A stretch of DNA of 64,000 nucleotides from Prorocentrum cordatum. Its lineage: Eukaryota > Sar > Dinophyceae > Prorocentrales > Prorocentraceae. Positions 41,253 to 52,300 of this stretch are shown here, piece by piece. Numbering within the stretch: position 1 is the first letter of the stretch; each line of letters opens with the position of its first letter. The position numbers were made by a program, and so were the translations under genes. The notes beneath the pieces were generated by a model. The model was not told where the DNA came from. It was given only the letters and a program-made list of their open reading frames with translations, and searched no databases. Where the stretch lies: the NCBI GenBank assembly GCA_963575745.1, contig CAUYUJ010001698.1, positions 21,001-85,000 on the forward strand. Direction: 5' to 3'.

Positions 41253-41606
41253 AGCACGAGGGCGAGGACATCGTGTCGAAGTGCATGGGCCGTATGTGGC
41301 GCGCGCGGTGCGCGGCGCACACTCGGCGAGGAGGAGAGCGGGCCTAGGGGCAGCATGTCCTGGGCCCCTGGCGAAGCGGGGCCAGAGCTCAAAGGATGAC
41401 GCCAAGCGCAAGAGGCGGGACCGGATCCTAGCGGGAAAGCGCCCGCATACGGGAAACGCTCTGGATGCCGAGCCGCAGCTACCAGCGCGACGAGGGTGAG
41501 CACTGGGCGGAGGAGGCGCTGGAGCACGGGGAGGCCTACGCGGAGGCCTGAAAGCGAGCCTGTTGGCGGAATCCGCTGCAGGTTTGGGGGAGTCAAAAAA
41601 GCTTTT
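41017..41606 (+). pseudogene. LINE-B C-terminal tail and 3' end
   Basis: A Cys pair CLRCGRR starts near 41017, followed by an Ala-rich stretch, basic residues (DAKRKRRDRILAGKRPHTG) and, in another frame, EHWAEEALEHGEAYAEA before a stop near 41550. The element then ends in AAAAAAGC plus T residues at 41594-41606, followed by the target duplication. Confidence 0.5.
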
Positions 41607-41628
41607 TGGGGGCCTCTTCATGGCCTCT
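41607..41628. repeat. LINE-B right target-site duplication (22 bp, imperfect)
   Basis: 19 of 22 bases match 12771-12792. Starts directly after the A/T-rich LINE end. Confidence 0.55.
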
Positions 41629-41737
41629 TGAGGCCTCCTGGGCGCCTCTTGGGGCCACCTGGGGGCCTCATGGGGCCGGAAGGCTGAGGTTTTCGGCTCG
41701 TGTTCCCTCTCTTTGGGCCCTTTTGGGGCCGTCTTGG

Positions 41738-41841
41738 GATGATGATGCTGATGTTGATGCTGATGATGATGAGGATGAGGATGAGGATGATGATGGTGAC
41801 GCTGATGATGCTGATGATGATGATGATGATGCTGATGTTGC

Positions 41842-41883
<42 letters not shown>

Positions 41884-42400
41884 GGATGCTGACGCTGATG
41901 GCGATGCTGACGACGATGCTGCTGCAAATGATGATGCTGATGATGCCGATGATGATGATGTGATGGTGCTGATGATGATGACGATGATGATGATGCTGAT
42001 GCTGTTGATGATGACGACGATGGTGATGCTGCTGCTGATGCTGATGATGATGGTTCTGATTGCGGTGAGGATGATGACGACGATGACGGTAATGGTGGTG
42101 GTGATGGTGATGGCGATGGTGATTGGAGGAGTGGTGTTGATCATGTTGATGGTTGTGGTGGTGTGGTTTATGCTGCAGATGATGCTTCTGCTGATGCTGA
42201 GGATGCTGAGGACGATGATTATGATGATGCTCATGATGATGGTGGTGGTGATGATGACGACGATGCTGCTGATGATGACGATTATGATGATGATGATGGT
42301 GGTGATGGTGATGGTGATGGTGCTGGTGATGATGATGGTGATGATGATGATGATGTTGATGATGATGGTGGTGGTGGTGGTGAAGATGAGGAAGAGGAAG
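41738..42400. repeat. Imperfect (GAT)n tract
   Basis: GAT, GCT and GGT triplets over about 660 bases, same strand and type as 11477-12606. It grades into GAG-rich sequence near 42385. Confidence 0.9.
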
Positions 42401-42786
42401 AGGAGGAGGGAGGACTGGCGAGGAGGGAGGAGAAGGAGGATACTAGTGAGGAGGCCCCGCGGGTGCCGACCCCTCCCCCCGAGCTTAGTGCCCCCCTCCC
42501 CCTCCGAGCTCGATGTTCCCCCCCCCGCGCTGGTCCCCCTCTCCCTCCTTGCTCGCTGTATCCCCGCGGGCAAGGCGAAACCCAGCAGCGCTACTACAGC
42601 GTCGTCCTGCAGCGGGAGGGGCCGCCCCTGCGGGCGCGGGCCGGCGGGGACGTGCACCCCGTTCCCTCCTCCTCCCTCTTCCTTCTCCTCCTTCTCCTCC
42701 TCCTCCTCCGCCTCCTCCTCCACGACGCATGACGACGCCGACGCCGACGCCGACTCCGACGCTGACGCCGCCGCCGCCGCCGCGGC

Positions 42787-42824
<38 letters not shown>

Positions 42825-42982
42825 ACGACGACTACGACGACGCATCCTCCGCCTCCGCCTCCGCCTCCGCCTCCGCCTCCTCCCTTCTTCCAGCTTCTCC
42901 ACGTCCGGCCGGCGGGGACGCGCGCCTGGCTCGAGGAGGAGAAGGAGGAGGAGGAGGAGGAGGAGGAGGAGGAGTTCGATAA
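42401..42982. repeat. Mixed triplet microsatellites (GAG, CTC, GAC, GCC, GGA)
   Basis: (GAG)n at 42385-42440, (CTC)n at 42660-42720, (GAC/GCC)n at 42725-42845, (CTC)n near 42848-42880 and (GGA)n at 42935-42973. All open frames here come from the triplets. Confidence 0.85.
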
Positions 42983-43480
42983 AGGAAGAGATGGGGGAAG
43001 GATGGAAGGGAAAGGGGAGGGGCAAGGTTTTTCAAGAATGAGGTCTCTGGGGGCCGTCTTGGGCTCCTTTGGGTGCCCTCTTGGGCTGTTTTGGCGTCCT
43101 CAAGAGGCTGTCTCGCGGCTTCTTGGGAGTCTCTTGGGCTGTCGTGGGCCCTCCTGGAGGCGCTCCTGGTCCGTCAGTGGGCTCTTGTTGGGCCCTCTTG
43201 GGCTTTACTATGAGGTTCCTGTTTGGGGGCCCTCGGGAGCCACTCCTGGGGGCACGTTGGGCCCCAAAGCTGATTTTGACCTCTCGGGGCCTTTTTTGGA
43301 GCTCCGCGTGGGCTTCTCGAGGCCTCTAGTTTTGGAAGCATTTTTGGGCCATCCTGGCGGCCTCACTTGGTTATCTTGGGTCGTCTCAGCGGCATCTTGA
43401 CACCCTCTTTTGCTGGGATGGACTCGGCTTGCCAGATCCGAAAGAGCGTGTTCTGCCGCTGCTGGCAGAAAACTGGGGGG
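42983..43480. other. G-rich interspersed sequence without a gene
   Basis: Loose GGGGGCCCTCTTGGGC-type words recur, similar to those at 12660-12790 and 41600-41735. No domain in any frame. Confidence 0.5.
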
Positions 43481-43529
43481 GGGGTCACTGGGGGTTTCCA
43501 ACCCAGTCCCCCCCCTCTCGAAAACCGGG

Positions 43530-44008
43530 GGGGTCACTACCGGTTCGAACACCCCTCCCCCGGTCTATCATGAAAAGGGGGGGTCACTACCAGTTCGAAC
43601 CCTCCCCCTCCCCCTCCTCGCCGCCGGCAAACGACTCCCGCTCCTCGGGACAGTGGGACAGTGGTGGGGACAGTGGGACAGTGGTGGGGACGGTGGTGGT
43701 GGGGACAGTGGTGTGGGGACAGTGGGACAGTGGTGGGGACAGTGGGGACAGTGGGACAGCGGTGGGGACGGTGGTGGTGGGGACAGTGGTGAGGGGACAG
43801 TGGGACATTGGTGGGGACAGTGGGGACCGTGGGACAGTGGTTGGGACGGTGGTGGTGGGGACAGTGGTGAGGGCGGTGGTGAAGACGGTGGTGGGACCCG
43901 GAGTCGTTTGCCGGTGGCGAGTGTGTGGGTGGGGGGGTTCGAACCGGTAGCGACCCCCCCGCGTTTGACTGGAGGGGGGAGGGGCGGGTTAGAACCGGTA
44001 GTGACCCC
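43530..44008. repeat. Inverted repeats around a GGGACAGTGG minisatellite
   Basis: GGGGTCACTACCGGTTCGAAC (43530-43550) and a near copy (43580-43600) face inverted copies at 43937-43957 and 43988-44008. Between them, 43650-43880 is a minisatellite of GGGGACAGTGGGACAGTGGT-type units. The whole can fold as a long hairpin with the minisatellite in the loop. Confidence 0.75.
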
Positions 44009-44414
44009 CCGCGGTTTTCTGGAGGGGGAGGGGGAGGGGGGGGGGGCTCGGGGGTGGTGGTTTGCTGGGGGAAGGGAGGGGGGCGGGGGGGGGGTTCGAG
44101 CAGGGGGGGGATTTTCGGAAGGGGTGGGGGGACCCCGCAGTTCCAGAGTAAGAGGGGGGGGATTTTCCACAGTAAAGCGGCGGTGTTTCACGCTCTCTCC
44201 CAGATCCAGGCTGCGGATTTTCTAATACTCCTTCTCTCCTTCAATCGCAAAATCCTCCCCTGAATCGCAGAGCCGCTACTACATCAGACAGCCGTGCTGC
44301 GTCGTGATGCTACGCTCGAGCTTTTGACCCCCGCCCCGCCCCACCGTCCCAGAGCGGAGGCTGTGACCTGGACTGAAGCTCGACGGTGGTGCCGAGTGGC
44401 GCCCGCCGAGTCCT

Positions 44415-44690
44415 CCTCGCGCTCCTCCTCCTCCTCCTCCTCCTCCTCCTCCTCCTCCTCCTCCTGCTCTCCTCCGCTTCCCCTCCTCCTCCTCCTCTCT
44501 CCTCCTCCTCCTCCTCCTCCCGCTCCTCCTCCTTTCCTCATCCTCCCCCTCCTCGTGCTCCTCCTCCTCCTCCTGTTCCTCCTCCTCCTCCTCCTCCTCC
44601 TCCTTCTCGTGCTCCTCCTCCTCCTCCTCCTCCTCCTCCTCCTCCTCCTCCTCCTCCTCCTCCTCCTCCTCCTCCTCCCCCTCCTGTGCG
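44415..44690. repeat. (CTC)n microsatellite
   Basis: About 275 bases of CTC with occasional G or T. Open in all frames; not coding. Confidence 0.92.
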
Positions 44691-46900
44691 CTCCTGTGCG
44701 TGGCCCAGAAAGTTGTCCTTCGCTGGAGTGCTGTCCCGACCCTCTTCTCGTCGCGCTTCTCGAGAGGGCCCCGCCGGTGCAGCCTCTGCGGGGCACTGCT
44801 GCTTGCACGGTGCCCAGGTCTTGGGCCGCCGAGTTCGTTCGGGTTCAAATCACGGGGGCGTTGTATACCCTCGTAATTTTATGATGTTCCAACCTACTTT
44901 AGCCTTGATCACCAGAAAGAATTTCGAACACCCCCCAAAATACCGAAACTCGAGGGTTTTCACGTGTCGGGCCCTGGGAGACACTCGCCCGACACTGTTT
45001 CGACACTCTTTCGACACTCTTCCGACACTTTTCTGGGTGCTCGAAATTATTTCTGGGATGTGGTCCTTAAGTAGGATGGGAACAACATAATCGTAATTCC
45101 GCCTCCAGAGTGCGTTGGCGCCGATTAGCGTCGGGTAATCGATGATGCAGCGCTAATTTGGCGTCGATGAGCGTCGGTCGCTGTCGATTTAGCGTCGACT
45201 AGCGTCGTCAGCGTCGATTCGCAAGAGCCAACAGGATGGTATGGGAGGCTCCCATGAGTTGCCGCCGAAGCCGAGGGCCCGCTGGTTCAGCTTTTTCTGT
45301 GCTGCTTGCTCGGTGCCGAAGTGCTTGCCCACTGGCGGTGAGAGACCTGAGTGCCCCGCATACCGCTGATGACCGCTGAGAAAGTTGATGCACTCCGATG
45401 GGCAAGCGGGGGCCCTCGTTGGCTCTCTGGGAATCGGCATATCGGTCAATGAAGCAAGAGGGACCGTGGTGGATTAAGATGCCCAGGGTCACGCTGCATC
45501 CGTGTACAAACGACCATACTGGAGCAGTGCATGATGATGGGCATGATGAGCATGATGACGAAGCTGAGGATGAACCAGAAGACGACAAGGACGAGTACCA
45601 CATACGCAGTGTTAGCAGAGTTATTGCGACCAGACGAGAGTGACTTCTCCATCACATTATTATAAGGCGGAGTGTTAGCCGCGCCTTTTCAGGTACTATA
45701 CGGGATGCGAGTCCTTCAGCTTCGAACCGCTGACCGATGAATAGACCTTTCGCCCATATTCGAGGGGGGCGTGGAGGCTTCGGAACGTCTGCCATGCTGC
45801 GGAAAACGATGGCACCGCTGTCGTCTGTGTGCTCTTTCAGAGGCAAATCCCCCGAGAGCTAAGGGAGTGGCTTTTGACGAATGGCTGTCCCGTGCGATAT
45901 CTTGCAGGTTCTTCTTCGCGCGAGCTTCGCCTGCGAGGCTCGGTTTGCAGTGCCCTGGTGCGGTTCAGAAAGACGAGGCAGTCTTTTGGCGGGGCCTGGA
46001 TCTTTTGATGTAGCCTTTGGTTTGGGAGCCTTGATTAGCGATGCTGGGCGGTTGACGAGAGACAGGGTTGGACCAGCAAGGAGCGACATGATGCAGGCTT
46101 TGTCAGAGGTGAGCCCGAACAAGGGAGGCGATGGGAGGACATTGAATTCAAGGGGAACGTCATGGTGTCGCTATTGCCGCACGAAGGACAAGCCTTTTTT
46201 ATTGTGTCATGTCCAGTTCTCTGGCCTCCTTCCCTTCCCGTACCGTGTCCCTTGTTCTTTCATTGAGTGTCCATGCCCGTCACCTTTCCTTCCTTTCCCC
46301 CTCATGATCGCCTCTCATGTTTCTCGTGACTGTTTTGCACCTCTACTCTTTCTGCCTGGCCCTGCGTTGGGGGTGCAGTTTTCTTCTTCCCAGAGGCCTT
46401 GAACCTGGTCCTCTTGGTCCTGGCATTCGCCTGAACCCTCCCGACACCCACTAGCGCACTGCTGCTGCTGCTGCTGCTGCTCTTTGGGAGACGCCCTGCT
46501 TCGGTGATGCCCAGACTGAGCCAGGGCGCTCAGGGTGCCCCCCCAGCAACGCCTCGGTGGCCGTCGCGCTGCAGGGGGGAATCTGGGCGACCTGCAGGGA
46601 GCGCAGCAAGGATCCCATCGCCCTCTTCTTCCTTCCTTCGGCGGCGAGCGAGGGAGGGAAATCAGAAGGGGCGGGCCTTCTCAGAAGGCTCGGAAGTCCC
46701 CTGGCCTTCTGAGAAGTTTTCTAAGCCTTCCCCGCAGACACAGGGACCTCAGAAGGCGCGAGGGCTTCTGAAAAGTCCCGCCGCCTCTCGAGAGGGCCTG
46801 CTCTTCCTCGTTCCCCCCGCCCCGCCCGCCGCCCTCTTCTGGGGGGCCCGATAGGGGGCTCCGAAGGGTCTCACTGCTTCTGAGGGGGCGCCAGCCATGG
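44691..46900. other. No gene recognised; short degenerate repeats
   Basis: Holds an 11-bp repeat of the form TTCGACACTCT (44990-45032), a run of AGCGTCGATTAGCGTCG-like words (45110-45225) and (CTG)7 near 46461. It also has CTTCTGAGAAG-type palindromic words at 46676-46775. Open frames up to 173 codons show no domain. Confidence 0.4.
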
Positions 46901-46970
46901 CGTCCTCCTCCTCCTCCTCCTCCTCCTCCTCCTCCTCCTCCTCCTCCTCCTCCTCCTCCTCCTCCTCCCC
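46901..46970. repeat. (CTC)n microsatellite abutting spliced leader 3
   Basis: Seventy bases of CTC triplets ending CCCC directly before the spliced-leader relic, as at 7217. Confidence 0.92.
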
Positions 46971-46992
46971 TCCGTAGCCATTTTGGCTCAAG
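46971..46992 (+). other. Dinoflagellate spliced-leader relic 3 (exact)
   Basis: All 22 positions fit the dinoflagellate leader consensus (first base T), and ATG follows at 46993. There is no splice donor after it, so it is a retroposed mRNA 5' end and not a leader RNA gene. Confidence 0.95.
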
Positions 46993-47125
46993 ATGTATAC
47001 GGCTAGTCCGCGGCAACGTTCGTTTCGCGCGGCCTGCCCCCTCAGGTTAGGACCTTTGCCTGTGCCAGCGCGCGGGCGGCTCCTGGCGTTGGCGGGCACT
47101 GGAGGCGCGGCGGCGAGGGCGACAG

Positions 47126-48122
47126 CGAGTGCAAGATGGCTGGCGGCGTGCCGCGGGCCAAAGGTGCGGTGCGGCAGGACTGGACGTGCACAAGTCCTGC
47201 GTCAGCAAGAGAGGGCGAGCGGTCGTCAATTGGGGGACGGCGCTCAAATGTCAGGGCTGGGGGACGTCGCTCAATTGGGGGAGCGGGGCGAACGTCCCGT
47301 TCCCTGCGGCGGCCATGTCGAAGTCGAAGTCGGGCGCGGCGCCTGGCGGCGGCAGCGGCAAGGCCCCTCCCTGGGCTGGGCCGCCGCTCTCGGTGCAGCT
47401 GGTCCAGGCGCAGCGCGAGCTGGCGGACCTCAAGAAACAGCTCAGGGCCGGTGGGCCTGCTGGTGCTGGCGCTGGCGGGCCGCTCGGCGGGGCGCTGGCC
47501 ATTGAGGTCGACGACGGCGAGGGCGCTGGTGTTGGCGACGCGGCTGTGCTCGCCGAGATCCACATGTGCGAGTCGGGCCTGCACGCCATCACGGATCAGA
47601 CGGCGGGCTGGGCCACGGCGCCGTGGGAGGAGCTGCGCGCCAGGCTGGAGAAGGCCAAGGCGCGGCTCTTCGCCCGCAAGCCGCTTCACGCACGGACGCA
47701 TGCCATCGCCAACAAGGCCAAGCAGTGCGCCGAGCGTCTGGAGAAGGCGGGGGGGCGCAGGAGGCCTTGCGGCGGGCTGTGGAGGAGGTTGAGCGCGCAG
47801 AGAAGGTGCATGCCGACCTCCTGGAGCAGCAGGTGGCGCTGCAGGCCGAGCTGGCGCAGATGCAGCAGCAGGCGCCCCAGGCTCCACCGCCGCGGCCTGC
47901 GGGCTAGGCCATGGCGCAGGACGTCATCGGCGGGTTCGGCATCGCGGTGGGCGAGCTGGAGGCCGTCGTGCTGCCGCAGCTCTCGGCCCACCCTGACGAG
48001 GAGCAGCCAGTGCCAGCGGAGGCGCAGAAGCGTATGGCAGGCGTGCTGGGCGAGCGCATTGCGGCGCGAGGGGACTCCCGCCGAGGAGCAGGCCAGCGCC
48101 AGCCAGGACCTCGCCAGCACCG
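47126..48122 (+). pseudogene. LINE-C ORF1, coiled-coil protein in shifted frames
   Basis: From the region of an ATG near 47134 a WTC-containing start resembles the ORF1 finger of LINE-B, but it is broken. The clearest part starts MSKSKSGAAPGGGSGKAPP (47315) and runs through VQLVQAQRELADLKKQL to AKARLFARKPLHARTH. At a run of seven G (47749-47755) the frame slips. The coiled coil continues in another frame (ALRRAVEEVERAEKVHADLL) past a TAG near 47905 to about 48120. RNA binding is assumed from family position. Confidence 0.5.
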
Positions 48123-48134
48123 CTAGAGAGGCGC

Positions 48135-50165
48135 GTGAGGGCGCAGAGCGGGACGGGCAGTCCCAGCCAGCGCCCGAGGCAGCAGCGCCTGGATGCGGCA
48201 GCGGCTCAGCCGTCGTGCTGCGTTGGCAGCCTGAGGAGGAGTCGGTGGAGCAGCTCCAGCAGCGGCTGCGGAAGCATGGCCTGGAGCTCGAAGGCGGCGA
48301 GGAGTCAGCCGTGCGCGCCCACTGCGCTGCGCTGGCCAGCGGGGGCTTCCAGCCTTACTGGGATCCTGCTGTTCCTCAGCACGTGGTTTGGCGCCATGGC
48401 GAAGGGCAGCGTCTTCGCGGCGAACGTGGCGGCGGGGGGGTCCCTGGCGCCGTGCGTCGAGGGCATCTGCGATCGGGCAGAGGCCGTAGTCCTCTTGGTC
48501 CAGGAGCCCCGCGCCAGGGACCACGACAGGCTGGCCGCCTTGCAGCAGGCCATGCTCGACCATGGGCACGCGGGGCCCTGGGCGCCAGCTGTCCAGGGGC
48601 CCCGCGGCGAGGCAGGCGCCTCTGGCGGGGTGGCGGTGCTTGCGCGCTCGCACGTCGCAGTCACCAGCCCGCCTTTCCTGGGGAGCCCCGTGCTCGTGGC
48701 CGCGCGTCTGGTGGCCGCCCGTGCGCACTGGGGGGTGGCGGGCGGGCTCGTCGCCATCTCTGCGTACTTCCACGACAGTGTGGGGTGGAACGCGGACAAC
48801 TGGCACGCGTCGGCCGTCCTCGTGAAGTACTTCGCCAAGCTCAGCGCGGCTGGGATCGACTAGGTCGTGGGCGGTGACTTCAACGTGGAGCCCGCGAAGT
48901 TTCCCGTGCAGCAGCTCCACGGGGTCCGCGGTCTGTGGGCGGCAGCAGAGGATGCCGCCTGCAGGCCGCGTGCTGGGGCCTGGTCGACGCTGGATGACTT
49001 CCTCTTTTCGGCCAACCTCGCTCCGAGGCTTGGCAGGCCCCACGTCGACGAGTACGGCGCGACGAAGCCGCGCCTGCCCGTCGCAATGGAGATGCGCGCG
49101 CAGGACCTTGGGATGCAGGTGAGGGTGGTCAGGGGCCCGCGGCCGATCGGCCCTGCGCCGCCCGTGGGCTGCAGCCGCGGCGTCGAGGACTGGCGCAGGC
49201 CCCTGGCCAAGGTGCGCGCAGCCGTCAGCCGAGAGCACCTCCCCGAGGCATGGGATGCGGTGGTGGCTACGGCCGAGCAGGAGCTTCTGGGCCGCTACGA
49301 CGTCGTCGGGCACGACGGGGCCCAGTACCTCGGCAGGTCTGGCGCTCTGGAGACAACTCACGTCGCTGTCAAGTGGCGACCCCCATCGACGCAGGACCGC
49401 CCTTGGTCGCCAGGCCGCGGCGTGCCGCGCGGCGTCGAGGTGGGCTCGGCGCCTGGCGGGGGTCGGGGCGTACGTCGCCAGAGCGGTCCGCTAACTCCAC
49501 GGCCCCAGCCTCCTCTGCCCGCTGTTCGACGCCCAGTTTGACCAGCTGGCGGGGTTTCTGCTGGAGGCGGCGGCGCACCTCGACAAGATCATCGCCGGCC
49601 GCGGCACGCTGGCGCTGCTGCCACACTGGGCGCAGGACTTCTTCGGCCAGCGGATGCGGATGTTCGCGCAGGCCGACTTCGTGGGCCAGTCGTCGAGGGT
49701 CGCGGAGTACGCAAACGGTCAGTATGAAGCGGCCTTCGCGGCGCAACAGAAGGAGTGGGTCAAGTGGGCCAACGAGTCCTTCTCCCGCGGCGCTGGCCGC
49801 GCCCATCGGCGCCCCAAGGTCAGGGACCTGCAGGAAGTGATCGCGGCCTGGCATGGCCGGCAGCAGGACGCGAGTCCGCGCCTGGTGCGCGATCGGGAGA
49901 TGCAGCCGTGGGCAAAGGTGCGGCGGCGCCATGGGCTGCAGCGGGCGCGCAGGCCTGCGGACATTGAGGAGCGGGATGCGCTGCCCGTACCCACCGTCGA
50001 CAAGATGAACAGGGCTGCGCTCTCATTTCCCGCGGGCGCGGCGATGGGGCCTGCCAAGGTAGGCATGCGTGCCCTGTCTTTCCTGTCCGAGGACGGCATG
50101 TATGCTTGCGCGCAGCTCTTCGTGCGCATGGAGACTTTGGGCGCGTGGCCTGAGGGCCGCCTGTG
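48135..50165 (+). pseudogene. LINE-C APE-like endonuclease and pre-RT linker
   Basis: Frame 0 carries the endonuclease: VLLVQEPRARDHDRL (Glu), GASGGVAVLARSH, ISAYFHDSVGWNADN, then a TAG at 48861 followed in the same frame by VVGGDFNVEP (Asp codon 48876) and STLDDFLFSANL. The last box reads TKPRLPV, with Pro where the catalytic His is usual. The TAG is one base from TGG (Trp). From about 49490 the protein moves to another frame (RMFAQADFVGQSSRVAEYAN and following), the region that normally joins endonuclease to RT. Decayed. Confidence 0.62.
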
Positions 50166-50167
50166 TG

Positions 50168-52300
50168 GGAGGTCCCAAGAACAGAGCTCTCATGGGGTGC
50201 GGGGCTGGGACCTGGTGGGGGGGCCTGGTTTGTTTTGGGCGAGAAATCGTCGTGTGGGGGGTCTCAAAAACAGAGCTCTCATGGGGTGGGGGTGCCGGCG
50301 CCTGGATGAGGGGGCCTGGTCGGTTGTGGACGAGAAATCGTCGCGTGGGGGGTCCCAAGAACAGAGCTCTCATGGGGTGGGGGTGCCGGGACCTGGCGGG
50401 AGGACCTGGTCGGGGCGAGAAATCGTCGCGCGGGGGTCCCAAGAACAGAGCTCTCATGTGGTGGGGGTGCCGGGACCTGGTGGGGGGAGCTGGTCGGTTT
50501 TGGGTGAGAAATCGGGGCGTGGGGTCCCAAGAACAGAGCTCTCATGGGGTGGGGGTGCCGGGGCCTGGTGGGGGGACCTGGTCGGTTGTGGGCGAGATAT
50601 CGTCGTGTGGGAATCCTAAGAAGCAGAGCTCTCATGGGGTGGGGGTGCGGGGGCCTGGTGGGGGACCTGGTCGGTTTTGGGAGATATCGCTGTGTGGGGG
50701 GGGCCCAAGAACGGCTCTCATGGGACCTGGTGGGAGACTCGAGAAATCGTCGTGTGGGGGTCCCAAGAACAGAGCTCTCATGGGGTGGGGTGCCAGGACC
50801 TGGTGGGGACCTGGTCTGTTTTGAGCGTGAAATCGTCGTGTGGGGGTCTCCAAGAACAGAGCTCTCATGGGGTGCGGGTGCCGGGACCTGGTGGGGGGAC
50901 GTGGTCGGTTTTGGGCGAAAAATCGTCGCGTGGGGGTCTCAAAACAGAGCTCTCATGGGGTGGGGTGCCAGGACCTGGTGGTGGGGGGACCTGGTCGGTT
51001 GTGGCGAGATATCGTCGTGTGGGGGGTCTTGAGACAGAGCTCTCATGGGGTGGGGGGCCGGCGCCTGGTGGGAGGACCTGGTCGGTTGTGGGTGAGAAAT
51101 CGTCGTGTGGGGGGTCCCAAGAACAGAACTCTCATGGGGTGGGGGCTGGGACCAGGGGGGGGCCTGGCTGGTTTTGGGCGGGAAATCGTGGTGTGGGGGG
51201 TCTCAAGAACGGAGCTCTCATGGGGTGGGGGTGCCGGGACCTGGTGGGAGAGACTGGTCGGTTTCGAGAGGAAATCGTCGCGTGGGGGGTCCCAAGAACA
51301 GAGCTCTCATGGGGTGGGGGTGCTGGGGCCTGGTGCCGGGAGCTGGTCGGTTTATCGTCGTGTGGGGGGGGTCCCAAGAACAGAGCTCTCATGTGGTGGG
51401 GGAGCCGGGACCTGGTGGGGGGTGCTAGTCGGTTTTGGGTGAGAAATCGTCGTGTGGGGGGTCCCAAGAACAGAGCTCTCATGGGGTGGGGGTGCCGACA
51501 CCTGGTGGGGGGGCCTGGTCGGTTGTGGGCGAGATATCGTCGCGTGGGGGGTCCCAAGAACAGAGCTCTCATGGGGTGGGGGTTCCGCGACCTGGTGGGA
51601 GGACCTGGTCGGTTTTGGGCGAGAAATCGTCGCGTGGGAGGTCCCAACAACAGATCTTTCATGGGGTGGGGGTGCCAGGACCTGGTGGAGGAACCTGGTC
51701 TGTTTCGAGCGAGAAATCGTCGTTTGGGGGTCCTTGTGAACAGAGCTCTCATGGGGTGCGGGTGCCGGGACCTCCTGGTGGGGGGACGTGGTCGGTTTTT
51801 GGCGAGAAATCGTCGTGTGGGGAGTCCCAAGAACAGAGCTCTCATGGAATGGGGGTGCCGTGGCCCGGTATGGGGACCTGGTCGGTTTGGGCGAGAAATC
51901 GTGGTGTAGGAGGTCACAAGAACAGAGCTCTCATGGGGTGGGGGTGCGGGGACCTGGTGGGGGGACCCTGTCGGTTTTGGGCGAAAAACCGTCGCGTGGG
52001 GGGTCCCAAAGCTCGCATGGGGTGGGGGTGCTGGGGCCTGGTCGGTTTGTGGCGAGAAATCGTCGCGTGGGGGTCCCAAGAATTGAGCTCTCATTGGGTG
52101 GTGGGTGGGGGTGTTGGGGCCTGGTTGGGGGACCTGGTCGGTTTGTGGGTGGGGGATGCCCGGCCGAGGAGGGGAGCGAGGAGCGCAGAGCGGAGAGGGG
52201 GGTCGGTCGTGTTTGGGCGAGGAATCGTGGGGAGGGGGGTCCCAAGAACAGAGCTCTCCCGAAATCGTGGGGGGGAGTCCCGAGAACAGAGCTTTCCCGG
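50168..52300. repeat. Tandem array of a ~90-bp repeat, ~25 copies
   Basis: AGAGCTCTCATG recurs at 50183, 50272, 50363, 50447, 50534, 50625 and so on to about 52085, with spacings of 84-91 bases and decayed copies to 52283. Each unit has GGTCCCAAGAACAGAGCTC, GGGGTGCCGGGACCTGGTG and GAGAAATCGTCGTGTGGGG. Most carry a GAGCTC. Open frames on both strands run through the array because spacing often keeps the frame; they are not genes. Confidence 0.9.

Larger units (their letters stand above)
12793..41606 (+). mobile_element. LINE-B: full-length spliced-leader LINE, split by a nested LTR element
   Basis: A non-LTR element about 6.07 kb long once the nested 22.7-kb insertion is removed. It begins exactly at a spliced-leader relic (12793) and ends with AAAAAAGC-TTTT before an imperfect 22-bp target duplication (12771-12792 and 41607-41628). 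The order is ORF1 with RanBP2-like finger and coiled coil, APE-type endonuclease, RT, CCHC-type knuckle, RNase H, C-terminal Cys pair. RNase H is divided: its first strand ends at 17762 and it resumes at 40505. Several frameshifts and stops make this copy inactive. Confidence 0.75.
46971..50165 (+). mobile_element. LINE-C: spliced-leader LINE, 3' part missing
   Basis: Begins with an exact spliced leader (46971-46992), followed by ORF1 with coiled coil, an APE-type endonuclease and the linker that precedes RT (MNRAALSFPAGAAMGPAKVG and following, about 50005-50160). No RT domain follows; at about 50165 the sequence passes into a 90-bp tandem repeat. LINE copies from target-primed synthesis normally lose the 5' end, so loss of the 3' end implies a later deletion or a recombination at the repeat. 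Confidence 0.7.

Noticed and set aside
43936-44008. tRNA gene or tRNA-derived SINE suggested by GGTTCGAAC
   Set aside because: No A box, no cloverleaf and no CCA-side pairing; the word belongs to an inverted repeat.
44294-44884. Leu- or Pro-rich ORFs over the 44.4-kb (CTC)n tract
   Set aside because: Pure triplet repeat translation.
7218-46992. Spliced-leader RNA genes at 7218, 12793 and 46971
   Set aside because: No GT splice donor follows the leader at any site; each continues directly into coding-type sequence, as in a retroposed mRNA.
50168-52300. Gly/Trp-rich or His/Pro-rich proteins from the 90-bp array
   Set aside because: Open on both strands with no unique domain; explained by repetition.
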